DNA from: Rubrolithibacter sp043763625
GTDB taxonomy: Bacteria; Bacteroidota; Bacteroidia; Sphingobacteriales; Sphingobacteriaceae
NCBI GenBank assembly: GCA_043763625.1
Contig: JAYULL010000139.1
Span: 1 to 32,334 of the forward strand
Length of the DNA: 32,334 bases
Reading direction: 5' to 3'
Part shown: in pieces, positions 17,828 through 24,958 of the stretch
Layout of the letters: each line of letters opens with the position of its first letter
How positions within the stretch are numbered: position 1 is the first letter of the stretch
Position numbers and translations under genes: made by a program
The notes under the pieces: generated by a model
Told to the model about the DNA's origin: nothing
Seen by the model: the letters and a program-made list of their open reading frames with translations, nothing else
Databases searched by the model: none

Positions 17828-19228
17828 ATGAAACAACTGCCGATAATTATTCTTCTTTGCATTTCATCAACTTGCTTCGGACAATATGCTTTGTATAATA
17901 CCAATACACTTTTCGATTCTTTTGAAAACCCGGCACAAAAGGCCTTCAAAGCTGACACATCCCGTAAATATGCATTTAACTTTTTTATACCGCATTTAAG
18001 CACTGGCTTCGGAAGCGAAGGCCCTGCGGACCCCGCAATAAAAAACATTTTAATATACGGAAGTTTAAAAGGAAGTAATTTAGAAATTGGCCCGAATTAT
18101 AAAACCGATGTAGCAATAAATACCAACAACTACCTATTTACATTCAAAATATTTCAAAGCATTAGAAGACAGCGAGAATTGGGCTTTTCGTGGCAGGTTC
18201 GGTCCGACAGTCAAATTCGGCTTACAAATGAGGTGTTAGCTCTTTTTGAAAGTTACTCCAAGTTTCAAAGACAAGTTTACTACGAAAATTTGTTTAACAG
18301 CAACTTAAACAGTACAACATACCACCAATTCAGTATAACCTACAGAAAGAATTTAGATAAAAAAACAGGTATTGGTGTTAAGGCTAGCTATTTAAGCGGA
18401 ATGATTCACTACCGCTTCAAGGTGGACTCCTCAAGGTTTATAAAAAATAATATAAGATTTCGCGATAGCTTATATTTACAAGGCTTTTTACGTTCTAATA
18501 TTCCTTATAAGGAGTTCGACCAAAATGACTTTATACCGGGAATAAAAAATCCGGGATTGGCTTTTACCTTAAGCGGTAATCACAAAACACGTTCGGGCTG
18601 GTATTTCATTGCGAATTTAAAAGATTTAGGATTTATAAAATGGACTAAAGAATCATACAAATATTCTTTTGATAATGCCATACATCTAGACAGCACCGCT
18701 TTACCCGGAGCCGGAAAACGTTTAGGAAAAAAGATAGACTCTTTAATAAAATCAAGCTATGAACAAACAAGTTATATGACGCCGATTAATACTAAAGCCG
18801 AGCTTTACCTAAGTCGCAATTTTAACTTTTACACTCCTGCCCTGATTCTTTCAAAGAATATATTTTATGATGGCGCGGATATCATTTTGACCAATAATAT
18901 TAGATATAACACATTAAATTTTAACCTGTCTACGGGGTACAGCACTTTAAGAGGGGTTCAAGTTGGAGTTATGGGAATGATAAAGAGCGATAATTGCGAA
19001 TTTTATCTCGGCTCTGATAATTTAATTAAAACCTATTACACAGCAAAAGGAATAATTTCTCAGGATGCCGGAATCGGAAACGGAAATGCGGGGGCTTCTT
19101 TTTTTATTGGTATTGCCGCAAAATTCGGAAAGGTAGTAGAGCACAATGCCAACGCAAGTTACATCCCGGGCGTCGGCGAAAATCTTAGAGGAGGTTTTTT
19201 CCAAAGAATTTTCAGAAGAAACAAATAG
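17828..19228 (+). CDS. DUF5723-like outer-membrane-associated protein
   Basis: 466 residues. Signal peptide 1-19 (MKQLPIIILLCISSTCFGQ) with cleavage before YALYN. The mature start, YALYNTNTLFDSFENPAQKA followed by KYAFNFFIPHLSTGF, is the typical opening of DUF5723 proteins, found almost only in Bacteroidota. These have a FadL-like barrel appearance, with many aromatic beta strands (STGYSTLRGVQVGVMGMIK, CEFYLGSDNL, ASFFIGIAAKFG). The C-terminus ends in basic residues (RGGFFQRIFRRNK) instead of an aromatic one. Role unknown; perhaps a surface or gliding-related envelope protein. The stop lies 5 bases from the convergent tsaB stop, so no separate terminator fits. Confidence 0.78.
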   Translation: MKQLPIIILLCISSTCFGQYALYNTNTLFDSFENPAQKAFKADTSRKYAFNFFIPHLSTGFGSEGPADPAIKNILIYGSLKGSNLEIGPNYKTDVAINTNNYLFTFKIFQSIRRQRELGFSWQVRSDSQIRLTNEVLALFESYSKFQRQVYYENLFNSNLNSTTYHQFSITYRKNLDKKTGIGVKASYLSGMIHYRFKVDSSRFIKNNIRFRDSLYLQGFLRSNIPYKEFDQNDFIPGIKNPGLAFTLSGNHKTRSGWYFIANLKDLGFIKWTKESYKYSFDNAIHLDSTALPGAGKRLGKKIDSLIKSSYEQTSYMTPINTKAELYLSRNFNFYTPALILSKNIFYDGADIILTNNIRYNTLNFNLSTGYSTLRGVQVGVMGMIKSDNCEFYLGSDNLIKTYYTAKGIISQDAGIGNGNAGASFFIGIAAKFGKVVEHNANASYIPGVGENLRGGFFQRIFRRNK

Positions 19229-19233
19229 CCGGT

Positions 19234-19926
19234 TTAAATAAGCTTTTTAGGTGTAGTCGTTATAAAGTCTTTAAGGTAAAACGGTTCAAAATAAGCTACA
19301 TCTTCAAATAGTCTTTCTGCAAATTTTTTTTGCGCCGCTGTAGCTAAATATGTTGCTGAGTTAACAAAACCGGAATCGAAATGTACATTTTCGTGTGTCG
19401 ATAAGACAGCCTTGCATTTTTCCGCACCGTCTCCAAAGAATGTAATCGGGGTTTCTTTTAGTGTACTACTGTAAGAATCTCCAACTATAATCTTTGCTTC
19501 CACTGGTTGTATTTCCCTTAGCTTTTTATCAAAAACAGCTTGATAAACTTCCATTCTTCGAGCATCAATCATAGGGCACAAACACATATTTTCCGGAACA
19601 TCATTTTGTGCTTGAAATCCCTCAGCCATTGCAAGCAGTGTATATACCCCGATTAGAGGAATATCTAACGCATAACATAAGCCTTTCGCCGTAGAAACAC
19701 CTATTCGGAGGCCGGTATAAGAACCCGGTCCTTTACTCACAGCAACAGCATCAAGCTCGCTTATCTCCTTTTCCGCCATTGCCAAAACCTCTTGTATAAA
19801 AACGGTTAGTTTACTTGCGTGAATGTTTTGTTCATTTTGTTCCTTTACAGCAAGAATATTTCCTGAATCAGCCAGTGCTACAGAACAAACAGAAGTTGCA
19901 GTTTCGATAAGTAAAATTAAAGCCAT
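19234..19926 (-). CDS. tsaB: tRNA threonylcarbamoyladenosine biosynthesis protein TsaB
   Basis: 230 residues from the ATG at 19926. The frame is open further upstream to 20016, but that stretch overlaps yidD and is not conserved-looking, whereas MALILLIETATSVCSVAL is the standard TsaB start. TsaB is the inactive ASKHA-fold partner of TsaD; with TsaE they add the threonylcarbamoyl group to A37 of ANN-decoding tRNAs in the cytoplasm. Visible motifs: the first phosphate-like strand IETATSVCSVALAD, HASKL, and the hallmark SKGPGSYTGLRIGVSTAKGL (~68-87). Length is normal. It is the last gene of rpmH-rnpA-yidD-tsaB, starting 20 bases after yidD. Confidence 0.93.
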   Translation of the reverse strand: MALILLIETATSVCSVALADSGNILAVKEQNEQNIHASKLTVFIQEVLAMAEKEISELDAVAVSKGPGSYTGLRIGVSTAKGLCYALDIPLIGVYTLLAMAEGFQAQNDVPENMCLCPMIDARRMEVYQAVFDKKLREIQPVEAKIIVGDSYSSTLKETPITFFGDGAEKCKAVLSTHENVHFDSGFVNSATYLATAAQKKFAERLFEDVAYFEPFYLKDFITTTPKKLI

Positions 19927-19946
19927 CGGTTGAGAATAAAAACAAT

Positions 19947-20195
19947 TTAAGGAACAGGGTCGTGGCCGTGTCGCCCCCAGGGATGACAGGAAACAATTCT
20001 TTTTAAAGTAAGCCAAAAACCTTTAAATGGCCCGTGTTTTTGCACAGCTTCAATTCCATACTGCGAACAAGTGGGAGTAAAACGGCATGAAGCGCCTATA
20101 ACCGGGGAAATAAATAACTGATAACCTCTAATAAACAACAAAAGAAATCCTGTGAGCAAAGGTTTAATAAAGCTGTTATAGATTTGTTTTAGCAT
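19947..20195 (-). CDS. yidD: Membrane protein insertion efficiency factor YidD
   Basis: 82 residues from ATG 20195; a TTG two codons upstream (20201) is an alternative. An amphipathic N-terminus with a hydrophobic stretch (LLTGFLLLFIRGYQLFISPV) is followed by the family block GASCRFTPTCSQYGIEA (three Cys) and then RIVSCHPWGRHGHDPVP. YidD is a small inner-membrane-associated protein that helps YidC insert membrane proteins. It overlaps the 3' end of rnpA by 20 bases in a different frame, as in many bacteria, so translation is probably coupled. YidC itself is not in the window. Confidence 0.95.
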   Translation of the reverse strand: MLKQIYNSFIKPLLTGFLLLFIRGYQLFISPVIGASCRFTPTCSQYGIEAVQKHGPFKGFWLTLKRIVSCHPWGRHGHDPVP

Positions 20196-20565
20196 ATTCA
20201 ACTATTGCTTGCGAAAACACTTTTTTCATTTTCTTTTCAATAAACTGATAATCATGCAGCTCCTTACCCACATAAGTAAGGGCTAAAAGTAAAGCTTGTG
20301 AAATGTTTATTGACGGGTATAAAAGTTCGGCTTTATTTAATCGATAAGCCTCTCGGATACGCCTTTTAAGAAGGTTACGGTCGTGGGCTCGTTTAAACTT
20401 CCTTTTAGGAACAACAATTACAACTTGGACAGGAGAATTTTGGGCGCCGCTAAAATTTTTGAGATTGACTTTGAATGGGTATAAAAGAAAAGAAGAACCA
20501 CTATGAAAAAGCTCATCTATAAGCTTTTTGCTGCATAACCGTTCTTCTTTTTTAAATGTATACAT
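20176..20565 (-). CDS. rnpA: Ribonuclease P protein component
   Basis: 129 residues. The basic protein subunit of RNase P, which with the catalytic RNA removes 5' leaders from tRNA precursors. The start MYTFKKEERLCSKKLIDELF fits the family, and the RNR motif appears as RAHDRNLLKRRIREAYR (~74-90), the site that contacts P RNA. The C-terminus EYAKTNL overlaps yidD. It sits 54 bases after rpmH, the nearly universal rpmH-rnpA order. The RNase P RNA gene was not seen in this window. Confidence 0.96.
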   Translation of the reverse strand: MYTFKKEERLCSKKLIDELFHSGSSFLLYPFKVNLKNFSGAQNSPVQVVIVVPKRKFKRAHDRNLLKRRIREAYRLNKAELLYPSINISQALLLALTYVGKELHDYQFIEKKMKKVFSQAIVEYAKTNL

Positions 20566-20619
20566 GTTGACTGCATTAGTTTACAGGAGCAACTCCGGCA
20601 AAGCTATCCTGCAATCATT

Positions 20620-20778
20620 TTATGCTTTATGACGACGCTCGTCTGATACTGATAATTTTCTTCTGCCTTTGGCTCTTCTCGATGCTAATACTCTTCTGCC
20701 GTTAGCAGTAGCCATCCGCTCTCTGAAACCGTGCTTATTTCTTCGTTTTCTCTGAGAAGGCTGAAATGTTCTTTTCAT
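20620..20778 (-). CDS. rpmH: 50S ribosomal protein L34
   Basis: 52 residues from ATG 20778, starting MKRTFQPSQRKRRNKHGFRE and continuing with ATANGRRVLASRRAKGR, an unmistakable L34. The frame is open upstream to 20817, but the conserved start fixes the ATG. L34 is a basic, cytoplasmic large-subunit protein. The first gene of rpmH-rnpA-yidD-tsaB. A well-formed Bacteroidota promoter lies 37-67 bases upstream. dnaA, its neighbour in many other phyla, is not here. Confidence 0.98.
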   Translation of the reverse strand: MKRTFQPSQRKRRNKHGFRERMATANGRRVLASRRAKGRRKLSVSDERRHKA

Positions 20779-20814
20779 GATGTTAAATATAATTAGCTTT
20801 AAAAAACAAGAGCG

Positions 20815-20845
20815 CAAATATAGATTCTTTTTTCGGAAAACTCAA
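20815..20845 (-). promoter_or_regulatory. Bacteroidota-type promoter for rpmH-rnpA-yidD-tsaB
   Basis: On the minus strand TTG (20845-20843), then 20 bases, then TATATTTG (20822-20815). This matches TTG-N19-23-TAnnTTTG exactly and is the best promoter in the window. It would give a leader of roughly 30 bases before rpmH. Confidence 0.65.
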
Positions 20846-20861
20846 ACCATTTTTGAAGGAA

Positions 20862-21269
20862 TCACCTTGCTCTTAAAGCGTCGCGAATTTCGGTTAACAA
20901 TACTTCTTCTTTTGTAGGTGCAGGAGGTACATCGGGAGATGCAGCTTTATTGCGTTTTAAAGTATTGATTGCTTTAACAACTAAAAAGATACAAAAAGCA
21001 ACGATTAAAAATTGAATAACAGTATTTATAAAATTCCCGTATCTCACAGCTACTTCTGCTGCTTTTGTCGCAGGATCAGCTTCTTTTAAAACTGCTTTCA
21101 ATTCGGAAAAGTTTACGCCACCGGTTAAATACCCGATCGGCGGCATTACCAGGTCATCAACCAAAGAAGTCACAATTTTTCCAAATGCGGCACCAATAAT
21201 AACGCCTACAGCTAAATCAACAACATTGCCACGCAGGGCGAACTCTTTAAATTCTTTTATAACGCTCAT
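20862..21269 (-). CDS. mscL: Large-conductance mechanosensitive channel
   Basis: 135 residues. A homopentameric inner-membrane channel that opens under membrane tension on hypo-osmotic shock. N-terminal amphipathic helix MSVIKEFKEFALRGNVVDLA; TM1 with the pore-lining GVIIGAAFGKIVTSLVDDLVMPP (~22-44); a periplasmic loop; TM2 NTVIQFLIVAFCIFLVVKAIN (~82-102); and a cytoplasmic C-terminal helix, LLTEIRDALRAR. All MscL landmarks are present and the length is normal. It is divergent from rpoN and 83 bases upstream of rpmH; the promoter of rpmH falls in between, so it probably has its own transcript. Confidence 0.96.
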   Translation of the reverse strand: MSVIKEFKEFALRGNVVDLAVGVIIGAAFGKIVTSLVDDLVMPPIGYLTGGVNFSELKAVLKEADPATKAAEVAVRYGNFINTVIQFLIVAFCIFLVVKAINTLKRNKAASPDVPPAPTKEEVLLTEIRDALRAR

Positions 21270-21380
21270 AGAATTAGGTTTTTATAAAAATAGAAATCTT
21301 TTTCGAACCTATAGCGTTACAGGCTTACAAGTTTTGCTAAGTTTATTTTAAATACAAGAAGCAGCTACTGCATAATTAAT

Positions 21381-21388
21381 TAATTTTG
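21381..21388 (+). promoter_or_regulatory. -7 box (TAATTTTG) of rpoN
   Basis: TAATTTTG fits TAnnTTTG and lies 18 bases before the likely rpoN ATG at 21407. A -33 TTG is not evident. Confidence 0.4.
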
Positions 21389-21406
21389 CTCACAGGTTCG
21401 TATTCT

Positions 21407-22876
21407 ATGTTAAAACAAAATCTACAACAAAAATTACTTCAAAAATTATCTCCCCAACAAATTCAGTTTATTAAGTTGCTGCAAATTCCTACAGCCACTT
21501 TAGATACCCGAATTAAGGAAGAATTAGAAGAAAATCCCGCACTTGAAGATTTGAGTTTAAGCAATATGAACGAGCCGGAGGAAGAATATCCGGATCGTGA
21601 TCCTGATGAAGACAATTTCAAGGAGGATGAACAGGGAGAATCTGATGAATTTAATATCGAAGACTACCTGCAAGAAGACAACGTAAACGACTACGGCTCC
21701 AAATACGACCAAAACGATGAGGAAGACGATCAAAAAGAAATTCCCATCGCCGTTCAAAATACCTTTTTCGAAAATTTGCAGCAGCAGCTTGATCTTATTC
21801 CGCTTTCTGACCAGGACTTTTTAATAGCCCAACAAATTATAGGAAGTTTAGACGATGACGGATACTTGCGCCGGTCAATAACTTCGCTTATAGACGATTT
21901 GGCCTTTTCGCACAACATTTTTGGCGAGGAAGACGAAGTTGAAGAGATGCTGAAACTGATTCAGGATTTTGAACCTGCAGGCGTAGGGGCTCGGGATTTA
22001 CAGGAATGTCTTTTAATTCAGCTGAAACGAAAAGATCCGGCAAATTTAACAGTTCAAAAAGCGATAATTGTAGTTGAAGAATATTTAGATGAGTTTACCC
22101 GTAAACACTACGACAAACTTGAACGGTCTTTAAATCTTACTTCCCGAGAGCTTAAAGAAATAATAAACGAAATTTTAAAGCTTAATCCTAAACCGGGCGA
22201 CACCGGCGAATCGACTACAAAACAACAGCAAATTATACCTGATTTCCACATTTCAAACAACGACGGTGTTTTAATTCTTACCTTAAATGCTAAAAATGCT
22301 CCTGAATTAAAAGTTAGTCGTTCTTATCAGGAAATGTTCGAACATTACGATAAGACTTCGCAAAGAGACAAAAAACTGAAAGAAGCTGTTCATTTTGTTA
22401 AACAAAAGCTTGATTCGGCTAAATGGTTCATAGACGCTATAAAACAGCGTCAGCAAACCTTGATAAGAACAATGAATGCCATTATGCATTATCAGTACGA
22501 TTATTTTTTGACAGGAGACGAACGCAACCTTCGTCCGATGATTTTGAAAGATATAGCCGACAGGATTGCCATGGACATTTCAACCGTGTCCCGCGTTGCC
22601 AACTCAAAATATGTGCAAACCGAGTTTGGAACTTTTCTCTTAAAATCTTTCTTTTCGGAAGCCATTCAAACCGAAAGCGGCGAGGAAGTTTCAAATAAAG
22701 AAGTTAAGAAAATTTTAGAAGAGTGTATCGGAAACGAGGATAAACTTCATCCCCTTGCGGACGAAAAACTTACTGATATACTTAAGGAAAAAGGTTACAA
22801 TATTGCACGTCGTACGGTAGCCAAATATCGAGAGGCATTAAATATTCCTGTTGCCAGGTTACGGAAAGAGCTTTAA
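21407..22876 (+). CDS. rpoN: RNA polymerase sigma-54 factor
   Basis: 489 residues from ATG 21407; the frame is open to a TTG at 21386, but MLKQNLQQKLLQKLSPQQIQ is the standard start of Bacteroidota RpoN and the TAnnTTTG box would overlap the longer form. Region I is Gln/Leu-rich (1-50, for activator response and RNAP inhibition). Region II is very acidic (~55-115, PEEEYPDRDPDEDNFKEDEQ). The core-binding domain covers ~120-300. The DNA-binding C-terminus includes the HTH and the RpoN box ARRTVAKYREALNIP (~468-482), which reads the -24 element. Sigma-54 needs an AAA+ activator; none is in the window. Its stop shares TTAA with the convergent HTH-like gene. Confidence 0.96.
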   Translation: MLKQNLQQKLLQKLSPQQIQFIKLLQIPTATLDTRIKEELEENPALEDLSLSNMNEPEEEYPDRDPDEDNFKEDEQGESDEFNIEDYLQEDNVNDYGSKYDQNDEEDDQKEIPIAVQNTFFENLQQQLDLIPLSDQDFLIAQQIIGSLDDDGYLRRSITSLIDDLAFSHNIFGEEDEVEEMLKLIQDFEPAGVGARDLQECLLIQLKRKDPANLTVQKAIIVVEEYLDEFTRKHYDKLERSLNLTSRELKEIINEILKLNPKPGDTGESTTKQQQIIPDFHISNNDGVLILTLNAKNAPELKVSRSYQEMFEHYDKTSQRDKKLKEAVHFVKQKLDSAKWFIDAIKQRQQTLIRTMNAIMHYQYDYFLTGDERNLRPMILKDIADRIAMDISTVSRVANSKYVQTEFGTFLLKSFFSEAIQTESGEEVSNKEVKKILEECIGNEDKLHPLADEKLTDILKEKGYNIARRTVAKYREALNIPVARLRKEL

Positions 22877-23214
22877 CTTGCTTCAAGCCCTATTGCTCTA
22901 GCAATTAGTTTAATTTTACTTAACCAGCTTTGCAGCAGATATTTTTTTCCGGCAGGATATTTTACGGTTAAAAGAAATTCGCGTTGAGAGTCCCCTTCCG
23001 GAGCTAAAAAACTGCAATGATCCCCCTCGTTTAAGAACTTTCCGAAATCGTACTCCAAGGCCACTGAAGCACATTTAATATTGCTAGAGCTCCATTCTTC
23101 TTGTTCGTACATTATTAAAATATCCGAACATGTTCTTCTTAATAAAATGCCTAATTCTTCTGCAGAAACTCCGTTTGAAAGCGCAATCTCCTTTACAATC
23201 TTACCAAAGTGCAT
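22873..23214 (-). CDS. Small protein with an N-terminal HTH-like segment, function unknown
   Basis: 113 residues. Residues 1-60 (MHFGKIVKEIALSNGVSAEE, then LLRRTCSDILIMYEQEEWSS, then SVALEYDFGKFL) follow the pattern of short Bacteroidota XRE-like repressor-fold segments: gkiIke....gvs.eelA..l.....dI..iy......s..L...s.aLeyDf. The usual DNA-recognition residues are not clearly kept, so DNA binding is only a suggestion. The C-terminal half (HCSFLAPEGDSQREFLLTVK to the end) is unfamiliar and ends in a basic amphipathic helix. It runs tail to tail into rpoN with a 4-base overlap, an arrangement that can produce antisense effects. No operon partner. Confidence 0.7.
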   Translation of the reverse strand: MHFGKIVKEIALSNGVSAEELGILLRRTCSDILIMYEQEEWSSSNIKCASVALEYDFGKFLNEGDHCSFLAPEGDSQREFLLTVKYPAGKKYLLQSWLSKIKLIARAIGLEAS

Positions 23215-23302
23215 TGTTTTTAATAAATCTTTTTTTGGATCTCTCGTGTTTACCGATAAAAGTAGAAAAGGTTACGATCGGGAGCAACGCGATGACCGAT
23301 AA

Positions 23303-23419
23303 TTAGGGGTATGTTCCTTCTAAACTTTTTAAAGTCTTTTGGATTATTTTTGTTGAAGAGAGGTGTTGAGCCTCTTCGCACGCATCCATCATTATACATA
23401 TAGAAGCAGTAAGTAACAA
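23303..23419 (-). CDS. Possible tiny lipoprotein or lipoprotein relic (38 codons)
   Basis: The minus-strand frame reads KKTLLLTASICIMMDACEEA followed by QHLSSTKIIQKTLKSLEGTY and ends in TAA at 23303. That is a good lipoprotein signal: two Lys, a hydrophobic run, and a Cys after MMDA, then a polar tail ending in LEGTYP. There is no ATG where one would expect it, because the codon before KK is GTA. A TTG at 23419 would give a 38-residue product starting inside the signal. The frame may be a gene with a lost start, a truncated lipoprotein remnant, or chance. Too short for ordinary gene callers. Confidence 0.3.
   Translation of the reverse strand: MLLTASICIMMDACEEAQHLSSTKIIQKTLKSLEGTYP
23345..23377 (+). 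promoter_or_regulatory. -7 box followed by a hairpin, possible start of a long BLUF leader
   Basis: TATTTTTG at 23345-23352, with GAAGAG (23355-23360) able to pair with CTCTTC (23372-23377). If transcription starts just after the box, the message would begin with this stem and carry a leader of about 220 bases before the BLUF gene. Alternatively the stem is incidental. Confidence 0.25.
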
Positions 23420-23579
23420 TGTTTTTTTACTGGATTATTTCTTCAAAAAACAGGCTTTAACGTTCAAAAATGGTTAGCCGGATATAATTTAACCTTGAAG
23501 TTTCTAATGCTGCTGTAATAAATTTTTTTAGGGCAGTAACCTATCTCAAGAAAGTTCGTAGGATGATTAGATATTTTTT

Positions 23580-24011
23580 ATGGAACCTACACATACCTCT
23601 TTACACTGTTTAGTTTATATCAGTTCTGCAACACATGAGTTTTCACCGGAAGAATTAAACGAAATTTTAGCTAAAAGCCGAGTTAATAACTCAGACTTAG
23701 GCGTGACCGGAATGCTTATCTACTCAGCAGGAAACATTATTCAGGTTTTAGAAGGGAAAAAGGACGCTATTAACAATTTACTGAGCCGGATAGATAGAGA
23801 CGGCAGGCATTTCGGTTTGATAAAACTCATTGACAAGCCTATTGAAAACCGAAGTTTCGGTGAGTGGTCTATGGGTTTTAGGGCCATAAAAACTAAAGAT
23901 GCCGAAGGTTTTAAGAATATCAGTCAGAGTAGTGAATTTTTTAAAGATAATACTGTTACTGATGAAATAATAGCAGACATATTAAAAGACTTCGTTAAAA
24001 ACAACTCCTAA
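23580..24011 (+). CDS. BLUF-domain blue-light photoreceptor
   Basis: 143 residues, essentially one BLUF domain (FAD-binding blue-light sensor) with a short helical tail. The key residues fall at the spacing of AppA: Tyr13 (Tyr21 in AppA), Asn37 (Asn45), Gln55 (Gln63) in IIQVLEG, Trp96 (Trp104) and Met98 (Met106) in GEWSMGFR. Thus the Tyr-Gln photoswitch is intact. Residues ~100-143 are helices that in such short proteins mediate dimer or partner contacts. No EAL, GGDEF or HTH output domain is attached, so the signal must pass by protein contact. A lone receiver protein is encoded 236 bases downstream on the same strand. The ATG at 23580 is well supported because Tyr13 must be near the N-terminus. 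Confidence 0.94.
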   Translation: MEPTHTSLHCLVYISSATHEFSPEELNEILAKSRVNNSDLGVTGMLIYSAGNIIQVLEGKKDAINNLLSRIDRDGRHFGLIKLIDKPIENRSFGEWSMGFRAIKTKDAEGFKNISQSSEFFKDNTVTDEIIADILKDFVKNNS

Positions 24012-24196
24012 ACCCGGTATAGTAAGCGAAAACAAGCTTCCCTTACCCACCTCAGTTCTATATACATTTTACTTTTGCCGAAGATTTAATAAAAGAAAAA
24101 GCAACAGTAAAGCAGTCTAACTTTTCTTAATGCCGATTTTGAAGCAAAGACTACGATTTAGATACCGGCAAAAAAACTTGACAAAAGAAAAAAAAT

Positions 24197-24228
24197 TTGA
24201 ACTTAAGTGTTTTAACCACGTATAATTG
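24197..24228 (+). promoter_or_regulatory. Possible promoter of the receiver-protein gene
   Basis: TTG at 24197-24199, 21 bases, then TATAATTG (one mismatch to TAnnTTTG) at 24221-24228, 19 bases before the ATG at 24248. Implies the receiver gene can be transcribed separately from the BLUF gene. Confidence 0.35.
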
Positions 24229-24247
24229 TACTCTATTCAAATTGCTT

Positions 24248-24637
24248 ATGGCTAAACGTATACTTGCTGTAGAAGATGAACCTGATATTTTAGAATGCTT
24301 GGAAATAATTCTTTCTACATCAGGTTATTTTGTAGACACTTCTTTAACCTCTTTGGGAATTGAACAAAAGATTACCGATTTTAAGCCTGACTTGATTATA
24401 TTGGATATTATGCTGGGAGCATGCGACGGCAGGGAGATTTGCAAAGCAATTAAAAGTAATTCTAAGCTGAAGCATATACCGATAATTATGTTATCGGCGC
24501 ACCCTGATGTTGTTAATTCCGTTTCAGCATACGGAGCCAATGATTTCATTGCAAAGCCTTTTGATTTAAATGACCTTCTTTATCGGGTTAAAATAAATAT
24601 CGCACCTGAAGACATCGCTCCCGGAATTGCTTGCTAA
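24248..24637 (+). CDS. Single-domain response regulator (CheY-like receiver)
   Basis: 129 residues from ATG 24248; the frame is open to a TTG at 24197, but MAKRILAVEDEPDILECLE is the natural receiver start. The acidic pocket is Glu9, Asp10 and the phosphoacceptor Asp53 (PDLIILDIML); the switch residues are Ser in IMLSAHPD and Lys in DFIAKPF. The chain stops after the last helix with a short tail, so there is no DNA-binding or enzyme output domain. It probably works as a phosphotransfer shuttle or binds a partner. No kinase is adjacent; the nearest in the window is the hybrid kinase at 7350-11636, and the BLUF photoreceptor lies just upstream. Partner assignment is inference. Confidence 0.92.
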   Translation: MAKRILAVEDEPDILECLEIILSTSGYFVDTSLTSLGIEQKITDFKPDLIILDIMLGACDGREICKAIKSNSKLKHIPIIMLSAHPDVVNSVSAYGANDFIAKPFDLNDLLYRVKINIAPEDIAPGIAC

Positions 24638-24651
24638 AATAAAAGCAAAAA

Positions 24652-24690
24652 AATCCGCTTCGCGGTGTGCAAAGCAGATTTATAATTACT
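24652..24690 (+). terminator. Possible terminator after the receiver gene
   Basis: AATCCGCTT (24652-24660) pairs with AAGCAGATT (24672-24680) with one mismatch, loop of 11 bases, followed by TATAATTACTT. The T tract is poor, so the call is weak. Confidence 0.35.
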
Positions 24691-24743
24691 TCAACTTTCT
24701 TAATATCAGATATTTTTGTCGCTGCGGTTGTGTACCAATCAGT

Positions 24744-24958
24744 TCAAGTCTCACCCTCCTTAAGACGCTCAATATCAACATAGTTTTTCTAACCGTATCT
24801 CTTACTGTTTCTTCAGTTTCTTCTACTTCCTCATTCGGGCTTCTTTACCCACAACGGCATTTTTGTTTTTTCGCTAAGCTCTATTTTCGCATCTTTAAAC
24901 ATGGTAAATCGCCTTCTGTTGCCGGACGATTTACCGGATTAGGTTAAACACTAACTCT
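24744..24958 (-). pseudogene. Decayed 3' half of the PRC-barrel gene (DUF2382 remnant)
   Basis: Immediately after the TAA that ends the 320-residue frame, the minus strand still spells the rest of a DUF2382 (YsnF/AvaK) domain, spread over shifting frames. In order: NPVNRPATEGDL, then after a +1/-1 shift MFKDAKIELSEKT, then EEVEETEETVRDTVRKT, then VDIERLKEGET ending in TGA at 24744. Two in-frame TAA codons and at least three frameshifts separate these pieces. This matches the usual domain continuation (eltek..vpvv.kea.vvEEV.v...t.tvrdtvRrtdVdIE). So the original protein was about 70 residues longer and its end is decaying. Confidence 0.82.

Larger units (their letters stand above)
23215..23579. 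other. 365-base gene-poor interval before the BLUF gene
   Basis: It holds a TAnnTTTG box at 23345-23352, a hairpin at 23355-23377, and on the minus strand a tiny lipoprotein-like frame at 23303-23419. No tRNA or larger gene is seen. The last ~150 bases are AT-rich with no clear motif. Confidence 0.6.

Noticed and set aside
19927..20016. N-terminal extension of TsaB to 20016
   Set aside because: The extension overlaps yidD coding sequence and the conserved TsaB start is at the ATG at 19926.
23311..23403. 30-codon plus-strand frame with an ATG at 23311
   Set aside because: Composition is random, it overlaps the -7 box and hairpin, and nothing like it was recognised.
24627..24947. 106-codon plus-strand frame between the receiver gene and the PRC-barrel gene
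   Set aside because: It has no ATG start worth using, low-complexity composition, and is antisense to the recognisable DUF2382 remnant, which explains the sequence better.
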